Part shown: positions 20,008-29,284 of the stretch, one piece after another
Layout of the letters: each line of letters opens with the position of its first letter
Numbering within the stretch: the stretch's first letter is position 1
Origin: an uncultured Burkholderiales bacterium
GTDB lineage: Bacteria; Pseudomonadota; Gammaproteobacteria; Burkholderiales; Burkholderiaceae_C
Direction: 5' to 3'
DNA length: 43,568 nt
Assembly: GCA_903861115.1 (NCBI GenBank)
Contig: CAIOTD010000118.1
Location: forward strand, 1 to 43,568
Position numbers and translations under genes: made by a program
Notes under the pieces: model-generated
Seen by the model: the letters and a program-made list of their open reading frames with translations, nothing else
What the model was told of the DNA's origin: nothing
The model's database searches: none

Positions 20008-21429
20008 TTAAGAAAATTTGCGGATGTCAACAAAGTGGCCGTGAATGGCCGCGGCAGCAGCCATGGCCGGGGAGACCAAATGGGTGCGCCCGCCTGCGCC
20101 TTGGCGGCCTTCAAAGTTGCGGTTGCTGGTGGAGGCGCATCGCTCGCCAGGCTCGAGCCTGTCGGCATTCATGGCCAAACACATGGAGCATCCAGGTTCA
20201 CGCCATTCAAAGCCTGCGGCTTTGAAAATCACATCCAAGCCTTCTCTTTCGGCTTGCTCCTTGACCAGGCCTGAGCCAGGCACCACCAAAGCGAGGCGAA
20301 CATTTTTGGCAACCTTTTGCCCGATTTTTTTGACCACTTGCGCAGCTTCGCGCATGTCTTCAATTCTTGAGTTGGTGCAAGAACCGATGAACACTTTGTC
20401 AACGTGAATGTCATCGATGGGTTTGCCCGGCTCCAGACCCATGTAGTGCAACGCTCTTTCAATCGCTCCTCGTTTGATAGGATCTTTTTCTTTGTCAGGA
20501 TCGGGCACCTTGCAGGTGATGTCCAAGACCATCTCGGGAGACGTGCCCCAAGTGACTTGAGGGAAAATGGTGCTGGCGTCCAAATCCACGACGGTGTCAA
20601 ATTTGGCATCTGGGTCTGAATGCAGCGTTTTCCAATAACTGCTGGCCAAGTCCCATTCAACACCCGTGGGGGCCAACAAACGGCCTTTGACGTATTCAAT
20701 GGTTTTTTCATCGACCGCGACGAGTCCCGCTCTGGCGCCCGCTTCAATGGCCATGTTGCAAAGCGTCATGCGTCCTTCAATCGACAAAGATTTGATCGCA
20801 GAGCCACCAAACTCAATGGTGTAGCCCGTCCCGCCCGCAGTCCCAATGTGACCAATGATGGCCAAGACGATGTCCTTGGCCGTGCAGCCTTTGTTCAAGT
20901 TGCCATTGACACGCACCAGCATGTTTTTTGCTTTTTTGGTGAGCAAGGTTTGTGTGGCCAAAACGTGTTCAACTTCACTGGTGCCAATGCCGTGTGCCAA
21001 TGCGCCCAATGCGCCATGCGTCGAGGTGTGAGAGTCGCCACAAACAACGGTCATGCCCGGCAAAATGGCGCCATTCTCTGGGCCAATGACGTGGACAATG
21101 CCTTGTCGTTTGTGCAAAAAAGGAAAATAGGCGGCAGAGCCAAACTCGGCAATGTTTTGGTCCAAGGTCACCACTTGCTCTTTGCTGATGGGGTCGGTGA
21201 TGCCGTCATAGCCCAACTCCCAGCCTGTGGTCGGGGTGTTGTGATCGGCTGTGGCCACGACGGAGCTGATGCGCCAGACTTTGCGCTTGGCTTGTCTCAA
21301 GCCCTCATAGGCTTGAGCGCTTGTGACTTCATGGACCAAATGTCGATCGATGTATAAAACCGACGTGCTGTCTTCTTCCGTATGAACCACATGTTCATCC
21401 CAAATTTTGTCGTAAAGCGTTCGTCCCAT
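20008..21429 (-). CDS. leuC: 3-Isopropylmalate dehydratase large subunit
   Basis: Iron-sulfur subunit that isomerises 2-isopropylmalate to 3-isopropylmalate. The [4Fe-4S] ligands are C351 in FIGSCTNSR, and C414 and C417 in [20 protein letters not shown] (130-140) is another aconitase-family signature. 473 residues, normal length. First gene of leuC-leuD-leuB-asd. The 140 bases upstream contain no run of leucine codons, so I see no sign of classical leader-peptide attenuation. Confidence 0.97.
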   Translation of the reverse strand: MGRTLYDKIWDEHVVHTEEDSTSVLYIDRHLVHEVTSAQAYEGLRQAKRKVWRISSVVATADHNTPTTGWELGYDGITDPISKEQVVTLDQNIAEFGSAAYFPFLHKRQGIVHVIGPENGAILPGMTVVCGDSHTSTHGALGALAHGIGTSEVEHVLATQTLLTKKAKNMLVRVNGNLNKGCTAKDIVLAIIGHIGTAGGTGYTIEFGGSAIKSLSIEGRMTLCNMAIEAGARAGLVAVDEKTIEYVKGRLLAPTGVEWDLASSYWKTLHSDPDAKFDTVVDLDASTIFPQVTWGTSPEMVLDITCKVPDPDKEKDPIKRGAIERALHYMGLEPGKPIDDIHVDKVFIGSCTNSRIEDMREAAQVVKKIGQKVAKNVRLALVVPGSGLVKEQAEREGLDVIFKAAGFEWREPGCSMCLAMNADRLEPGERCASTSNRNFEGRQGAGGRTHLVSPAMAAAAAIHGHFVDIRKFS

Positions 21430-21569
21430 GGTGTTGACTCTTTCTTATTCTTGAGAGAAAAACCAATATTTTAGGCGCTAAGCGGGCGCTTTTGCGACTT
21501 GGGGGCATTTAATTGGGTAAATCGCACGTGCCACGAATGCCGTGCAAGCGGGCTCACTCACCCAAGGCT

Positions 21570-21992
21570 TCATTGCCCTTTTGTTGGCCTGAGGAGGTCT
21601 TCTCCAACGATGAGCTGGGGATTCAAAAGCCTGGCGCGAGGATCCACGTAGTAGCCACCAAACTCTGTGTAGCGAAGTGCATATTGATGGCACTGCGTGC
21701 AAGCGTACACGGTGCATCGATTGGTTGGAAAAAAGCCCAAAGCAATCGGCGCTAGAGGGGCGTCATACCGCGTGCCGTTTGGGTGGTACTCCTCAAAGCT
21801 TGGCTCAAGCACCTGAGGGTCTTGAAGGCAAGCCACGGCGTTTAGGTGCTTGGGCCAATCGGTCTCAGACACGCTTGACCAGCCCGTGGCCGTTTTGAGC
21901 GAGCATGAACAAGCACAGGCCTTGGGGTGGGGCTCGGTGAGTGCCAGCAATTCATCACTGTGCGTGATCAGGGGCAGGGCTTGATGGGTCAT
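21570..21992 (-). CDS. Conserved-type hypothetical protein with cysteine pairs
   Basis: A 140-residue protein of unknown function. It has a cysteine-rich patch CACSC near residue 28 and a CxxxxCxxC motif (CTVYACTQC) near residue 100, followed by HQYALRYTEFGGYYVDPRAR. The second block resembles a zinc-ribbon half followed by an aromatic strand, and I recall relatives in Comamonadaceae from memory only. The frame extends to 22085, but that part overlaps the gltA terminator; the ATG at 21992 lies beyond it, so a separate promoter would be needed. Lies between gltA and leuC on the same strand. Confidence 0.7.
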   Translation of the reverse strand: MTHQALPLITHSDELLALTEPHPKACACSCSLKTATGWSSVSETDWPKHLNAVACLQDPQVLEPSFEEYHPNGTRYDAPLAPIALGFFPTNRCTVYACTQCHQYALRYTEFGGYYVDPRARLLNPQLIVGEDLLRPTKGQ

Positions 21993-22021
21993 GGCTTTGT
22001 GCTCACAGCTTTTTGAAGAAT

Positions 22022-22049
22022 AAAAAAATAGGGGCCATTGGCCCCTATT
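22022..22049 (-). terminator. Intrinsic terminator of gltA
   Basis: On the minus strand AATAGGGGCC, a 3-base loop and GGCCCCTATT form a perfect 10-bp stem followed by a run of seven T residues interrupted by none. It begins about 75 bases after the gltA stop and is one of the strongest terminators in the window. Confidence 0.9.
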
Positions 22050-22124
22050 GGTGAAGTCTAAATTCAACTCGAGGGGTCTTTTCAAAGGGGATGAAACCTT
22101 TTGAAAGACAACCTGCGAAGCCGC

Positions 22125-23435
22125 TTAGCGCTTGTTGATGTCTTTCACGTCTCTTCTGGGCGAGCCGGTGAAGAGCTGACGGGGTCTGCCAATTTTGTAC
22201 TCTGGGTCCGCAATCATTTCATTGAGCTGAGCAATCCAGCCCACGGTTCTGGCGAGCGCAAAGATGCCAGTGAACATGTTCACTGGAATGCCAATGGCGC
22301 GCTGAACAATGCCAGAGTAAAAGTCGACGTTGGGGTAGAGTTTTCTTTGAACAAAATAATCGTCTTCGAGAGCGATTTTTTCAACAGCCTTGGCCAGTTT
22401 GAACAAAGGATCGTTCTCAAGCCCCAATTCTTTCAAGACTTCGTTGCAAGTTTCTTGCATCAAAGTGGCCCTTGGGTCGTAGTTTTTATAAACGCGGTGA
22501 CCAAAGCCCATGAGCTTGACGCCTGAGTTTTTATCTTTGACCTGGTCCATGAACTCGCCCACTTTTGCAACGCCACCTTGCGCTTGAAGCTGCTCGAGCA
22601 TGTTCAAACACGCTTCGTTGGCGCCGCCGTGGGCAGGGCCCCAAAGACACGCCACGCCAGCTGCAATCGCTGCGAAGGGGTTGGTGCCTGATGAGCCGCA
22701 CAAACGAACGGTCGACGTGGACGCGTTTTGTTCATGGTCTGCGTGCAAAATAAAGATGCGGTCCAGTGCACGCTCAAGCACAGGATTGACCACGTAGTCT
22801 TCACACGGGTTGCCAAACATCATGCGCAGGAAGTTGCCTGCATAAGAGAGGTCATTTCTGGGGTACATGAAAGGCTGACCAATGCTGTATTTGTATGCCA
22901 TGGAGACCAAAGTGGGCATCTTTGCGATCAAACGAATGGCCGCAATTTCACGGTGCTCAGGGTTGTTGATGTCGGTGCTGTCGTGATAAAAAGCTGACAA
23001 GGCGCCAACCAATCCCGTCATGACCGCCATGGGGTGTGCATCCCTTCTAAAGCCTCTTAAGAAGAAGTGCATCTGCTCGTTGACCATGGTGTGATTGGTC
23101 ACGAGGTGTGAAAAGTCAACCTTCTGTTGTGCATTGGGCAACTCGCCTTTGAGCAACAGGTGACACGTTTCCATAAAGTCGCAGTTGGTGGCCAACTGCT
23201 CAATGGGGTAGCCGCGGTAGAGCAACTCGCCTTTGTCGCCATCGATGTAGGTGATGGCAGACTCGCATGAGGCGGTGGACAAAAAGCCGGGGTCGTAAGT
23301 GAACAGGCCCGTTTGACCGTAGAGTTTTCTGATGTCAATCACATCAGGGCCAATGCTGCCGTTGTAGACGGGCATCTCAAAGCTGGGCGCGCCATTTGAG
23401 AAGGCAATGGTGGCTTTGTAATCAGCGAGTTTCAT
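22125..23435 (-). CDS. gltA: Citrate synthase, type II
   Basis: Condenses acetyl-CoA and oxaloacetate, the entry to the TCA cycle. Catalytic residues line up as H269 ([11 protein letters not shown]), H313 ([14 protein letters not shown]) and D371 (NVDFYSG). The 436-residue length and the beta-rich N-terminal domain indicate the hexameric, NADH-regulated proteobacterial type, though allostery cannot be read from sequence alone. An AAGGA stands upstream of ATG 23435. It is the last gene of the sdhCDAB-sdhE-gltA run and ends in the terminator at 22022-22049. Confidence 0.98.
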   Translation of the reverse strand: MKLADYKATIAFSNGAPSFEMPVYNGSIGPDVIDIRKLYGQTGLFTYDPGFLSTASCESAITYIDGDKGELLYRGYPIEQLATNCDFMETCHLLLKGELPNAQQKVDFSHLVTNHTMVNEQMHFFLRGFRRDAHPMAVMTGLVGALSAFYHDSTDINNPEHREIAAIRLIAKMPTLVSMAYKYSIGQPFMYPRNDLSYAGNFLRMMFGNPCEDYVVNPVLERALDRIFILHADHEQNASTSTVRLCGSSGTNPFAAIAAGVACLWGPAHGGANEACLNMLEQLQAQGGVAKVGEFMDQVKDKNSGVKLMGFGHRVYKNYDPRATLMQETCNEVLKELGLENDPLFKLAKAVEKIALEDDYFVQRKLYPNVDFYSGIVQRAIGIPVNMFTGIFALARTVGWIAQLNEMIADPEYKIGRPRQLFTGSPRRDVKDINKR

Positions 23436-23475
23436 GATCGGTTTTCCTTTAAATTGAATAGCGAAAGCAGCGGTC

Positions 23476-23772
23476 TTATTTTCTTATCATGTCCAGTACT
23501 TCTTGTCGTTCAGAAGTATAAAAATCTTTGGTCAGCTCGGTTCTTTTGAGAAACAAATCCATCAGATCGTTGTCTGAAAGATCCATTAAATCATACAAAG
23601 CTTGTGCTATTTTGACAGTGAGATCTTTTTCAAAACGGTTGAAAAATGACTCAATCATTAAATCATTTTCTAGCAACCCACGACGACACCTCCAACGCAG
23701 TTTGCTCAGCTCTCGAGCGCCAAGCATGAGCTGTGGATCAAGGCCCGAGAGGAATGAGTCAACTACGTTCAT
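23476..23772 (-). CDS. sdhE: Succinate dehydrogenase assembly factor 2 (FAD assembly)
   Basis: Small protein that helps covalent attachment of FAD to SdhA. The RGxxE-type motif appears as RRGLLEND near residue 30, and the all-helical pattern and 98-residue length fit the SdhE/Sdh5 family. It lies 12 bases after sdhB, as in other betaproteobacteria, and 40 bases before gltA. A second ATG at residue 16 is a less likely start. Confidence 0.93.
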   Translation of the reverse strand: MNVVDSFLSGLDPQLMLGARELSKLRWRCRRGLLENDLMIESFFNRFEKDLTVKIAQALYDLMDLSDNDLMDLFLKRTELTKDFYTSERQEVLDMIRK

Positions 23773-23784
23773 GCGTCATTGGCC

Positions 23785-24489
23785 TTAAACGGCTCTGCGA
23801 ACCATGAGTTCTTTGATCTTGCCAATGGCCTGTGTCGGGTTGAGTCCCTTGGGGCAAACGTCAACACAGTTCATGATGGTGTGGCATCTAAAGAGTCTGT
23901 AGGGATCCTCTAAGTTGTCCAGTCTCTCAGCCGTGGCCTGGTCTCTGCTGTCCGCAATGAAGCGGTAAGCTTGCAGCAGACCTGCAGGACCCACGAATTT
24001 GTCAGGGTTCCACCAAAAAGAGGGGCAGCTCGTGGAGCAACTCGCGCACAAAATGCACTCATACAAGCCATTGAGCTCGTCTCTTTCTTCAGGCGACTGC
24101 AAGCGCTCTTTTTCAGGCGGCAATGTCTCGTTGACCAAGTAAGGCTTGATGGAGTGGTATTGCTTGAAGAATTGCGTCATGTCAACAATCAAGTCTCTGA
24201 TGACAGGCAAGCCGGGAAGGGGTTTGAGCACAATTTTTTCAGGCAAGCTCAGCATGTTGGTCAAACAAGCCAAGCCGTTTTTGCCATTGATGTTCATCGC
24301 GTCAGAGCCACAAACGCCCTCACGACAAGAGCGCCTAAAAGAAATGGTTGGATCAACTTCTTTGAGTTTCATCAAAACGTCAAGCAACATGCGCTCGTGC
24401 CCATCGAGCTCGATCACAATGGTCTGCATGTAGGGCTTGGCATCTTTATCTGGATCGTAGCGATAAATCTGGAAGGTTCTTGTTTGCAT
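23785..24489 (-). CDS. sdhB: Succinate dehydrogenase iron-sulfur subunit
   Basis: Carries electrons from SdhA flavin to ubiquinone through three clusters. The [2Fe-2S] ligands lie in SCREGVCGSDAM (C55, C60) and GLAC (C75). The [4Fe-4S] motif CILCASCSTSCP and the [3Fe-4S] motif CHTIMNCVDVCPKGLNP follow. ATG 24489 has a GGAG at proper spacing and begins the normal MQTRTFQIYRYDP sequence; the frame itself is open to 24549. The product is 234 residues. Confidence 0.98.
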   Translation of the reverse strand: MQTRTFQIYRYDPDKDAKPYMQTIVIELDGHERMLLDVLMKLKEVDPTISFRRSCREGVCGSDAMNINGKNGLACLTNMLSLPEKIVLKPLPGLPVIRDLIVDMTQFFKQYHSIKPYLVNETLPPEKERLQSPEERDELNGLYECILCASCSTSCPSFWWNPDKFVGPAGLLQAYRFIADSRDQATAERLDNLEDPYRLFRCHTIMNCVDVCPKGLNPTQAIGKIKELMVRRAV

Positions 24490-24514
24490 AAATTTCTCCA
24501 AAATAGGGGGTGTC

Positions 24515-26311
24515 TTAGAAGGTTCTGACTTTGAGCTCAATGCTGTCAACGGTCAAAGGCTTCATGGTGACGGGCTTGTAGCTCAGGCGGTTGCCTTCGC
24601 TGTACCACAGGCTGTGCTTGAGCCATTCTTCATCATTGCGTCCATTGGGATGTGCGGGCGTGTCAGCGTAGTCGTCCACGGTGTGAGCGCCACGGCTCTC
24701 GTGTCTGGCGGCAGCGCTGACCATCGTGGCTTGTGCGCACTCGATCAAGTTGTCCACTTCCAAGGCTTCGATTCTTGCTGTGTTGAACACTTTTGAGGTG
24801 TCTTTCAAGCCAATCGACTTCACGCGTTCACGCAACTCGGCAATTTTGACCACACCTTCGTCCATGCTCGCTTGCGTTCTGAAAACACCCGCATGTTGCT
24901 GCATGGCTTTTCTCAAATCATTGGCAACGACTTGAGCGTATTCGCCGTCTTTGGCACTCTCAAGACGTGCAAGTCTTGAGAGGGTCAAGTCTGCCGCATC
25001 TTTGGGAAGAGGCTTGTGGGCTTTGTTCTTCAAGTGGAAATCCACGATGTGGTTGCCCGCTGCGCGTCCAAACACCAACAAGTCCAGCAATGAGTTGGTG
25101 CCCAAACGATTTGCGCCGTGAACGGAGACGCAGGAGCACTCACCGACTGCGTACAGGCCGTTGACGGGTTCAGAATGGTTGCTGGCTGTTTGATCAACCA
25201 CTTGGCCATAAATGTTGGTGGGAATGCCACCCATTTGGTAGTGAATCGTGGGGACCACAGGAATGGCTTCTTTGGTGATGTCCACGTTCGCAAAGTTCAG
25301 CCCAATCTCGTAAACCGAGGGCAGTCTCTTCATGATCGTCTCAGCACCCAAGTGGTCCAGTTTCAAGAGCACGTAGTCCTTGTTGGGGCCGCATCCTCGA
25401 CCTTCCTTGATCTCTTGGTCCATGGAGCGTGACACGAAGTCTCTGGGCGCCAAATCTTTCAACGTGGGCGCATAACGCTCCATGAAGCGTTCGCCGTTCG
25501 AGTTCAAAAGGATGGCGCCTTCGCCGCGGCAGCCTTCGGTCAACAAGACGCCAGCACCGGCCACACCTGTGGGGTGAAATTGCCAAAACTCCATGTCTTC
25601 AAGCGCGATGTTTGCTCTTGCTGCCATACCAAGACCGTCGCCGGTGTTGATGAAGGCATTGGTTGATGCATCAAAAATGCGACCCGCGCCACCTGTGGCC
25701 AAGAGAACCGTTTTGGCTTCTAAAATATAAATCTCACCGGTTTCCATCTCAAGCGCCGTCACGCCCACAACATCGCCTTCGTGGTCACGAATGAGGTCCA
25801 AGGCCATCCACTCGACAAAGAAGCTGGTTTTGGCTTGAACGTTTTGTTGGTAAAGGGTGTGCAGCATGGCGTGCCCCGTTCTATCGGCTGCAGCGCAGGC
25901 CCGTTGAACTGGCTTTTCACCATAGTTGGCCGTGTGTCCACCAAAGGGGCGCTGATAGATGGTGCCATCTGGGTTTCGGTCAAAGGGCATGCCCATGTGT
26001 TCCAAGTCGTAGACCACTTTGGGGGCTTCACGGCACATGAATTCAATCGCGTCTTGGTCTCCTAACCAGTCGGAGCCTTTGACGGTGTCGTAAAAATGAT
26101 AGTGCCAATTGTCTTCGGACATGTTGCCAAGAGAGGCGCCAATGCCGCCTTGCGCAGCAACGGTGTGCGAGCGAGTTGGAAAAACTTTAGACAAAACGGC
26201 AACGTTTAAGCCCGCACGAGCCAGTTGAAGCGAGGCGCGCATACCTGAGCCGCCGGCGCCAACGATCACAACGTCAAACTTGCGGCGAGGAATGGAATGG
26301 GAAGAAGTCAT
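24515..26311 (-). CDS. sdhA: Succinate dehydrogenase flavoprotein subunit
   Basis: Catalytic subunit that oxidises succinate to fumarate. The FAD dinucleotide fold VVIVGAGGSGMRAS starts at residue 14; the covalent FAD histidine is H49 in RSHTVAAQGGI. The substrate-site segment HPTGVAGAGVLLTEGCRGEG and the C-terminal HESRGAHTVDDY are present. It has 598 residues. The ATG at 26311 is 3 bases after the sdhD stop and has a GGAGA ribosome site within sdhD. Confidence 0.98.
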   Translation of the reverse strand: MTSSHSIPRRKFDVVIVGAGGSGMRASLQLARAGLNVAVLSKVFPTRSHTVAAQGGIGASLGNMSEDNWHYHFYDTVKGSDWLGDQDAIEFMCREAPKVVYDLEHMGMPFDRNPDGTIYQRPFGGHTANYGEKPVQRACAAADRTGHAMLHTLYQQNVQAKTSFFVEWMALDLIRDHEGDVVGVTALEMETGEIYILEAKTVLLATGGAGRIFDASTNAFINTGDGLGMAARANIALEDMEFWQFHPTGVAGAGVLLTEGCRGEGAILLNSNGERFMERYAPTLKDLAPRDFVSRSMDQEIKEGRGCGPNKDYVLLKLDHLGAETIMKRLPSVYEIGLNFANVDITKEAIPVVPTIHYQMGGIPTNIYGQVVDQTASNHSEPVNGLYAVGECSCVSVHGANRLGTNSLLDLLVFGRAAGNHIVDFHLKNKAHKPLPKDAADLTLSRLARLESAKDGEYAQVVANDLRKAMQQHAGVFRTQASMDEGVVKIAELRERVKSIGLKDTSKVFNTARIEALEVDNLIECAQATMVSAAARHESRGAHTVDDYADTPAHPNGRNDEEWLKHSLWYSEGNRLSYKPVTMKPLTVDSIELKVRTF

Positions 26312-26314
26312 AAC

Positions 26315-26680
26315 TTAGAGTCTCCAAAGAACTTGAACTGCCCAGCCAGCACATGCGACGAGCCAAACCAGGGTAAAAATTTGTAAAAGCAAACGAACAG
26401 CGACCGCTTGGACGTAATCCATCCAAATGTCTCTCATGCCAACCCATGCGTGGTAAGCCAAGGAGATGATCACAGCAAAGGTCAAGCTTTTCATCCATTG
26501 CGTGCTGAAGATGCCTGACCAGGTGTCGTATCCAATGCTGCCGGAGGTGAAAATCACTTGAAGAATGACAAGCACGGTGAACAAGGCCATCAAAAGCGCA
26601 GTCACTCGCTGCGCCAACCAATCCCTCAGCCCGTAGTGAGCGCCAACGACAATGCGCTTAGATCCGAAATTAACTGACAT
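26315..26680 (-). CDS. sdhD: Succinate dehydrogenase membrane anchor subunit D
   Basis: Small membrane subunit that, with SdhC, binds heme b and ubiquinone. Three hydrophobic helices are visible at about residues 24-45, 62-82 and 91-118. The AYHAWVGMRDIWMDYV block holds the likely heme histidine (H77) and the quinone-site Asp-Tyr pair at 88-89. It has 121 residues and a clear AGGAGA ribosome site before ATG 26680. Confidence 0.95.
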   Translation of the reverse strand: MSVNFGSKRIVVGAHYGLRDWLAQRVTALLMALFTVLVILQVIFTSGSIGYDTWSGIFSTQWMKSLTFAVIISLAYHAWVGMRDIWMDYVQAVAVRLLLQIFTLVWLVACAGWAVQVLWRL

Positions 26681-26710
26681 ATTGTTCTCCTGTATGAGGT
26701 GCTATTGGGT

Positions 26711-27145
26711 TTAATAAATGCCAAAAAGTTTGGCGGCCAATAGGGCGGTGAGAGCCCAACTGAGTCCCAAAGTGACCCAAGCCGAGGTGCGTCCAAATTC
26801 TTTGCCCACGGCATGGTGTGTGTCCATGTAGAGGTGCCTCAGTCCTGCGATCAAGTGGTGCAAGAAAGACCAAATCAAGGCCAACACGACCAATTTGATG
26901 AACCATGCGGGCAAAAAGCCGATGCCGATCAAAAACGCTGAGCTGAATTTGGTGAAAGAAATTTCTGAGGACACGGAGGTGTCAAACAACCAAATGATGA
27001 ACGGCAACAGTAAAAACATGATGGCACCGCTGGCTCTGTGCAAAATCGAGACCCAACCGGCTGCCGGCAGTCTGTAGGTGGTCAAGTCTTTGAACGCATT
27101 GATGTTTCTAAACTGAGGGCGTTGTTTTTTTATTACTTCTGTCAT
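26711..27145 (-). CDS. sdhC: Succinate dehydrogenase cytochrome b556 subunit C
   Basis: Membrane subunit carrying heme b and part of the quinone site. SILHRASG (33-40) supplies the quinone-site serine and arginine, and HHLIAGLRHLYMD (96-108) the heme histidine. Three helices span about 38-55, 71-95 and 118-141. First gene of sdhCDAB-sdhE-gltA. The 139 bases upstream to gntR contain a perfect 21-bp palindrome (27198-27218), 53-73 bases before this start codon. Confidence 0.95.
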   Translation of the reverse strand: MTEVIKKQRPQFRNINAFKDLTTYRLPAAGWVSILHRASGAIMFLLLPFIIWLFDTSVSSEISFTKFSSAFLIGIGFLPAWFIKLVVLALIWSFLHHLIAGLRHLYMDTHHAVGKEFGRTSAWVTLGLSWALTALLAAKLFGIY

Positions 27146-27197
27146 AAGGTTTCTTTCATTTTTTCACGGTCTAGATGGATTGAAACAGAATTCAAAA

Positions 27198-27218
27198 TTC
27201 TATTGCAATGCAATAGAA
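27198..27218. promoter_or_regulatory. Perfect 21-bp palindrome upstream of sdhC, candidate GntR operator
   Basis: TTCTATTGCA and TGCAATAGAA are exact inverted copies around one central base. A -10-like TAGAAT on the minus strand overlaps its edge. A second, shorter inverted repeat (AGAATT-CAA-AATTCT, 27187-27201) overlaps it on the sdhC side. The site lies between sdhC and a GntR/UTRA regulator gene, whose family binds such palindromes as dimers. Assignment to that regulator is inference. Confidence 0.6.
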
Positions 27219-27284
27219 ATAGTTGATCGGCCTGCAGGATGTTGAAAATTAAGGTTATTCAAGTTCAAATGTAGCTAAAAAGAG

Positions 27285-28148
27285 TTAATTTAAATCGTTT
27301 CTGTAATGGTGATGCTCAGTTTTGTACAAAGCTCGCCTGATTTCCATGGGCTTGTCTTGATAGGTGAACGCAATTCTTTCGACTTGAAGCAAGGGCGTAT
27401 TGTCGTTGATGTTGAGCATTTGTGCATCCTCTGGGCTTGGATGCACGGCGGTGATCTTTTCTTGGGCCCTGACCATGCGAACGCCAAAAGTGGTTTCAAA
27501 GAGGGCGTAGGTTGGGCCTTGGTGGTTTTGCAGCGCCTCGGCGCTCAGGCCTTTAAAGCCTTCAGCGGGCAAGCACATGTCTTCCAAAATGGTGGGCACA
27601 GCAGCGAACGACAGCACGCGCCTGATTTGGAGAATGCCGCTTCCTGGTGAGAGCATCAAGGTTTTGGCAATCTCAGGGGTGGCCCGGCCCTTTTTGCACC
27701 AAAGAATGGTTCTTTGAGCGGGTCCAGCGGGCAGCAAGCTTTCTGCATGGGGGACCAATTTTAGAAATCGGTATTGGAATTTTTGCTCGGAGTGGGTGGC
27801 CACAAAGGTCCCTTTGCCTTGGCGGCGAAGCAAGAGGTGCTCTTGGGCGAGCTCGTCCACGGCCTTGCGCACCGTGCCTTGACTGACCTGAAAGCGCGCG
27901 GCCAACTCAAATTCGCTGGGGATCATCTCGCCAGGCTTCCACTCGCCGGACTTGAGGCTTTGTAAGATCAAAACCTTGATTTGTTGGTACAAGGGACTGA
28001 ATGCCGGCACTTTAGGGCTGAGCACATCCCGGTCGAATGGACCGTCGGGAGGGGCATCGGGGAGGTAAGAAAGCTCGCGCATGTCAGGGGTATGTTTTTT
28101 CAACTGCACCCATTGTAATGGGCAAATGACATCTCTTTTATAAGACAT
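27285..28148 (-). CDS. GntR-family (HutC/UTRA) transcriptional regulator
   Basis: Ligand-responsive DNA-binding protein of 287 residues. The N-terminal winged helix is at about residues 50-117 (YQQIKVLILQSLKSGEWKPG, IPSEFELAARFQVSQGTVRKA, and the wing RRQGKGTFVA). The C-terminal half is a UTRA ligand-binding domain, including LQIRRVLSF and the late LLQVERIAF. The first 45 residues are an extra, probably flexible segment; ATG codons at residue 1 and residue 23 are both possible. It is placed between sdhC and the divergent mdh, so it probably controls one or both TCA operons; the ligand is unknown. Located on the same strand as sdhC, 139 bases upstream. Confidence 0.9.
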   Translation of the reverse strand: MSYKRDVICPLQWVQLKKHTPDMRELSYLPDAPPDGPFDRDVLSPKVPAFSPLYQQIKVLILQSLKSGEWKPGEMIPSEFELAARFQVSQGTVRKAVDELAQEHLLLRRQGKGTFVATHSEQKFQYRFLKLVPHAESLLPAGPAQRTILWCKKGRATPEIAKTLMLSPGSGILQIRRVLSFAAVPTILEDMCLPAEGFKGLSAEALQNHQGPTYALFETTFGVRMVRAQEKITAVHPSPEDAQMLNINDNTPLLQVERIAFTYQDKPMEIRRALYKTEHHHYRNDLN

Positions 28149-28185
28149 AAGAGATCTTTTTTGGGGCTTTTCGAGGGTACACTCG

Positions 28186-28220
28186 GGGCATAGAATTTCG
28201 GATGCCCATTTTCTTTTTTT
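28186..28220 (+). promoter_or_regulatory. Hairpin and T-rich tract in the mdh upstream region
   Basis: GGGCAT (28186-28191) and ATGCCC (28202-28207) form a 6-bp stem with a 10-base loop, followed by ATTTTCTTTTTTT. The loop side holds ATAGAATTT (28190-28198), a 9-base string also present upstream of sdhC on the minus strand, which could be a shared -10 region. Whether this is a promoter, an operator or a leader hairpin cannot be decided by eye. Confidence 0.35.
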
Positions 28221-28243
28221 AAAATTTAGTTTGGAGTTATTTC

Positions 28244-29230
28244 ATGAGTAAAAAGCCTGTTCGCGTTGCTGTCACAGGAGCAGCCGGTCAAATTGGATAT
28301 GCGTTGCTGTTTCGTATTGCTTCAGGCGAAATGCTTGGCAAAGACCAGCCTGTGAGTTTGCAGTTGCTAGAGATCCCCGATGAGAAAGCGCAAAAGGCGC
28401 TCAAAGGCGTGATGATGGAATTGGAAGACTGTGCCTTCCCTTTGTTGCATGACATGCACGCTTATGGCGACGCCACACAAGCTTTTAAAGACACCGACTA
28501 TGCGTTGCTCGTTGGCGCGCGTCCAAGAGGCCCTGGCATGGAGCGTGCTGATTTGCTTGCTGCAAATGCACAAATTTTCACTGCGCAAGGCAAGGCTTTG
28601 AACGCGTCCGCAAGCCGTGATGTCAAAGTGTTGGTGGTGGGCAACCCAGCCAATACCAACTCCTACATTGCGATGAAGAGTGCACCTGATTTAAAGCGCG
28701 AGAACTTCACCGCCATGCTGCGTTTGGACCACAACAGAGCGGCCAGTCAAATTGCTGCAAAAACCGGCATGCCAGTTGCTGGCATTGAAAAGTTGGCTGT
28801 TTGGGGCAATCACTCCCCAACCATGTATGCCGACTACAGGTTTGCAACCATCAATGGCAAATCGGTCAAAGAGTTGATCAACGATCAAGAATGGAATGCA
28901 AACGTCTTCTTGCCAACCGTGGGCAAGCGTGGTGCTGCCATCATTGATGCGCGTGGATTGTCTTCTGCGGCCTCCGCTGCCAATGCCGCGATCGATCACA
29001 TGCATGACTGGGCTTTGGGCACCAATGGGCGCTGGGTCACCATGGGCATTCCTTCGGATGGTTGGTACGACATTCCAAAGGATGTGATGTTTGGCTTTCC
29101 AGTCACTTGTGAAGGCGGAAAGTACAAAGTTGTTGAAGGTCTGGCCATTGATGAGTTCAGCCACACGTGTATTCAAAAGACGCTCAAAGAGTTGCAAGAA
29201 GAGCAAGCGGGTGTAGCGCATTTGATTTGA
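28244..29230 (+). CDS. mdh: Malate dehydrogenase
   Basis: NAD-dependent oxidation of malate to oxaloacetate. The nucleotide loop [18 protein letters not shown] (11-28), the mobile loop arginines in [11 protein letters not shown] (91-101), [10 protein letters not shown], the LDHNRA aspartate (D162) and the catalytic histidine H190 in WGNHSPTMY are all intact. The 328-residue LDH-like MDH type with the GEMLGKDQP insertion is typical of betaproteobacteria. GGAG lies 7 bases before ATG 28244. It opens an operon with the CitE-like gene and acnB. Confidence 0.97.
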   Translation: MSKKPVRVAVTGAAGQIGYALLFRIASGEMLGKDQPVSLQLLEIPDEKAQKALKGVMMELEDCAFPLLHDMHAYGDATQAFKDTDYALLVGARPRGPGMERADLLAANAQIFTAQGKALNASASRDVKVLVVGNPANTNSYIAMKSAPDLKRENFTAMLRLDHNRAASQIAAKTGMPVAGIEKLAVWGNHSPTMYADYRFATINGKSVKELINDQEWNANVFLPTVGKRGAAIIDARGLSSAASAANAAIDHMHDWALGTNGRWVTMGIPSDGWYDIPKDVMFGFPVTCEGGKYKVVEGLAIDEFSHTCIQKTLKELQEEQAGVAHLI

Positions 29231-29284
29231 TGCACATTGCGCTTTAAGCCCATTAACTGATCAACATTGGACGGTTGTATTTCA

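Noticed and set aside
20620-21357. Open frame of 245 codons on the plus strand
   Set aside because: Antisense to leuC, with His- and Arg-rich composition typical of a shadow frame.
21430-21569. Leader-peptide attenuation of leuC
   Set aside because: The short frame starting ATGCCCCCA on the minus strand has no run of leucine codons and no terminator stem follows it.
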